A stretch of 13,583 nucleotides of DNA from assembly GCA_045534165.1 (NCBI GenBank), contig JAZSJD010000058.1, positions 1 to 13,583 on the forward strand, in the 5' to 3' direction. This DNA is from SIG575 sp045534165 (GTDB lineage Bacteria > Bacillota > Clostridia > Oscillospirales > Acutalibacteraceae). Within the stretch, counting starts at the first letter, position 1. Each line of letters begins with the position of its first letter. The notes under the pieces were generated by a model. The model made no database searches. It saw only the letters and a list, made by a program, of their open reading frames with translations, and was not told where the DNA came from. A program made the translations under genes and the position numbers. Positions 13,538 to 13,583 of the stretch are shown in pieces.

Positions 13538-13575
13538 GCTCTCGGCTCTTTAAAAAGGAGAGAGCATTTTATTTA
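13538..13575 (+). terminator. Terminator after nagB
   Basis: GCTCTC (13538-13543) pairs with GAGAGC (13560-13565), with further inner pairing of CTCTTT to AAGGAG. ATTTTATTT follows on the plus strand. It lies 13 bases after the nagB stop codon. Confidence 0.75.
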
Positions 13576-13583
13576 AAAAAAAT

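Overview
The window reads as chromosome of an AT-rich, endospore-forming member of the Clostridia (Bacillota). The grounds are the low G+C, the AGGAGG-type ribosome binding sites, the sporulation genes yqfC, yqfD and a ylbJ-like gene, and a conserved Firmicutes gene block (phoH, ybeY, dgkA, era, yqzL, recO, mutS2). An uncultured Oscillospirales-like gut bacterium would fit, but the window cannot settle the species. There are 15 confidently read genes plus one short overlapping gene (yqzL-like). No tRNA, rRNA, CRISPR array, insertion sequence or phage gene was seen, and no gene-free stretch exceeds 300 bases.

Region 1 (1-9404, all minus strand) is a long housekeeping block. In transcription order it holds yqfC and yqfD (sporulation). 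These are followed, after a strong new sigma-A promoter, by phoH, ybeY, a dgkA-type lipid kinase, era, a yqzL-like small gene, recO and mutS2. A Na+-dependent amino-acid transporter with its own promoter comes last. Most of the phoH-to-mutS2 genes concern ribosome maturation or rescue (YbeY, Era, MutS2) or DNA repair (RecO). Compared with Bacillus subtilis, pgpH (yqfF) and cdd are absent from their usual places. A terminator-like hairpin sits directly against the era ribosome binding site.

Region 2 (9405-10827, plus strand) diverges from yqfCD. It carries a YlbJ-like membrane protein and a 72-residue cysteine-rich protein, closed by a strong bidirectional terminator.

Region 3 (10830-12549, minus strand) is the accessory part. 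A promoter with perfect -35 and -10 boxes drives a small membrane protein and a non-canonical RidA-family protein. A LexA-like palindrome (GAAC-N4-GTTC) covers the predicted transcription start. After a terminator, a second promoter drives a divergent DeoR-type regulator, translationally coupled to a 62-residue Cro/C1-type DNA-binding protein.

Region 4 (12550-13583) is the divergent regulatory region and nagB (glucosamine-6-phosphate deaminase), which has its own extended -10 promoter and a terminator at the window's end.

The most promising lead is the possible SOS-controlled small-membrane-protein/RidA operon. It rests on one regulatory palindrome and has not been tested.
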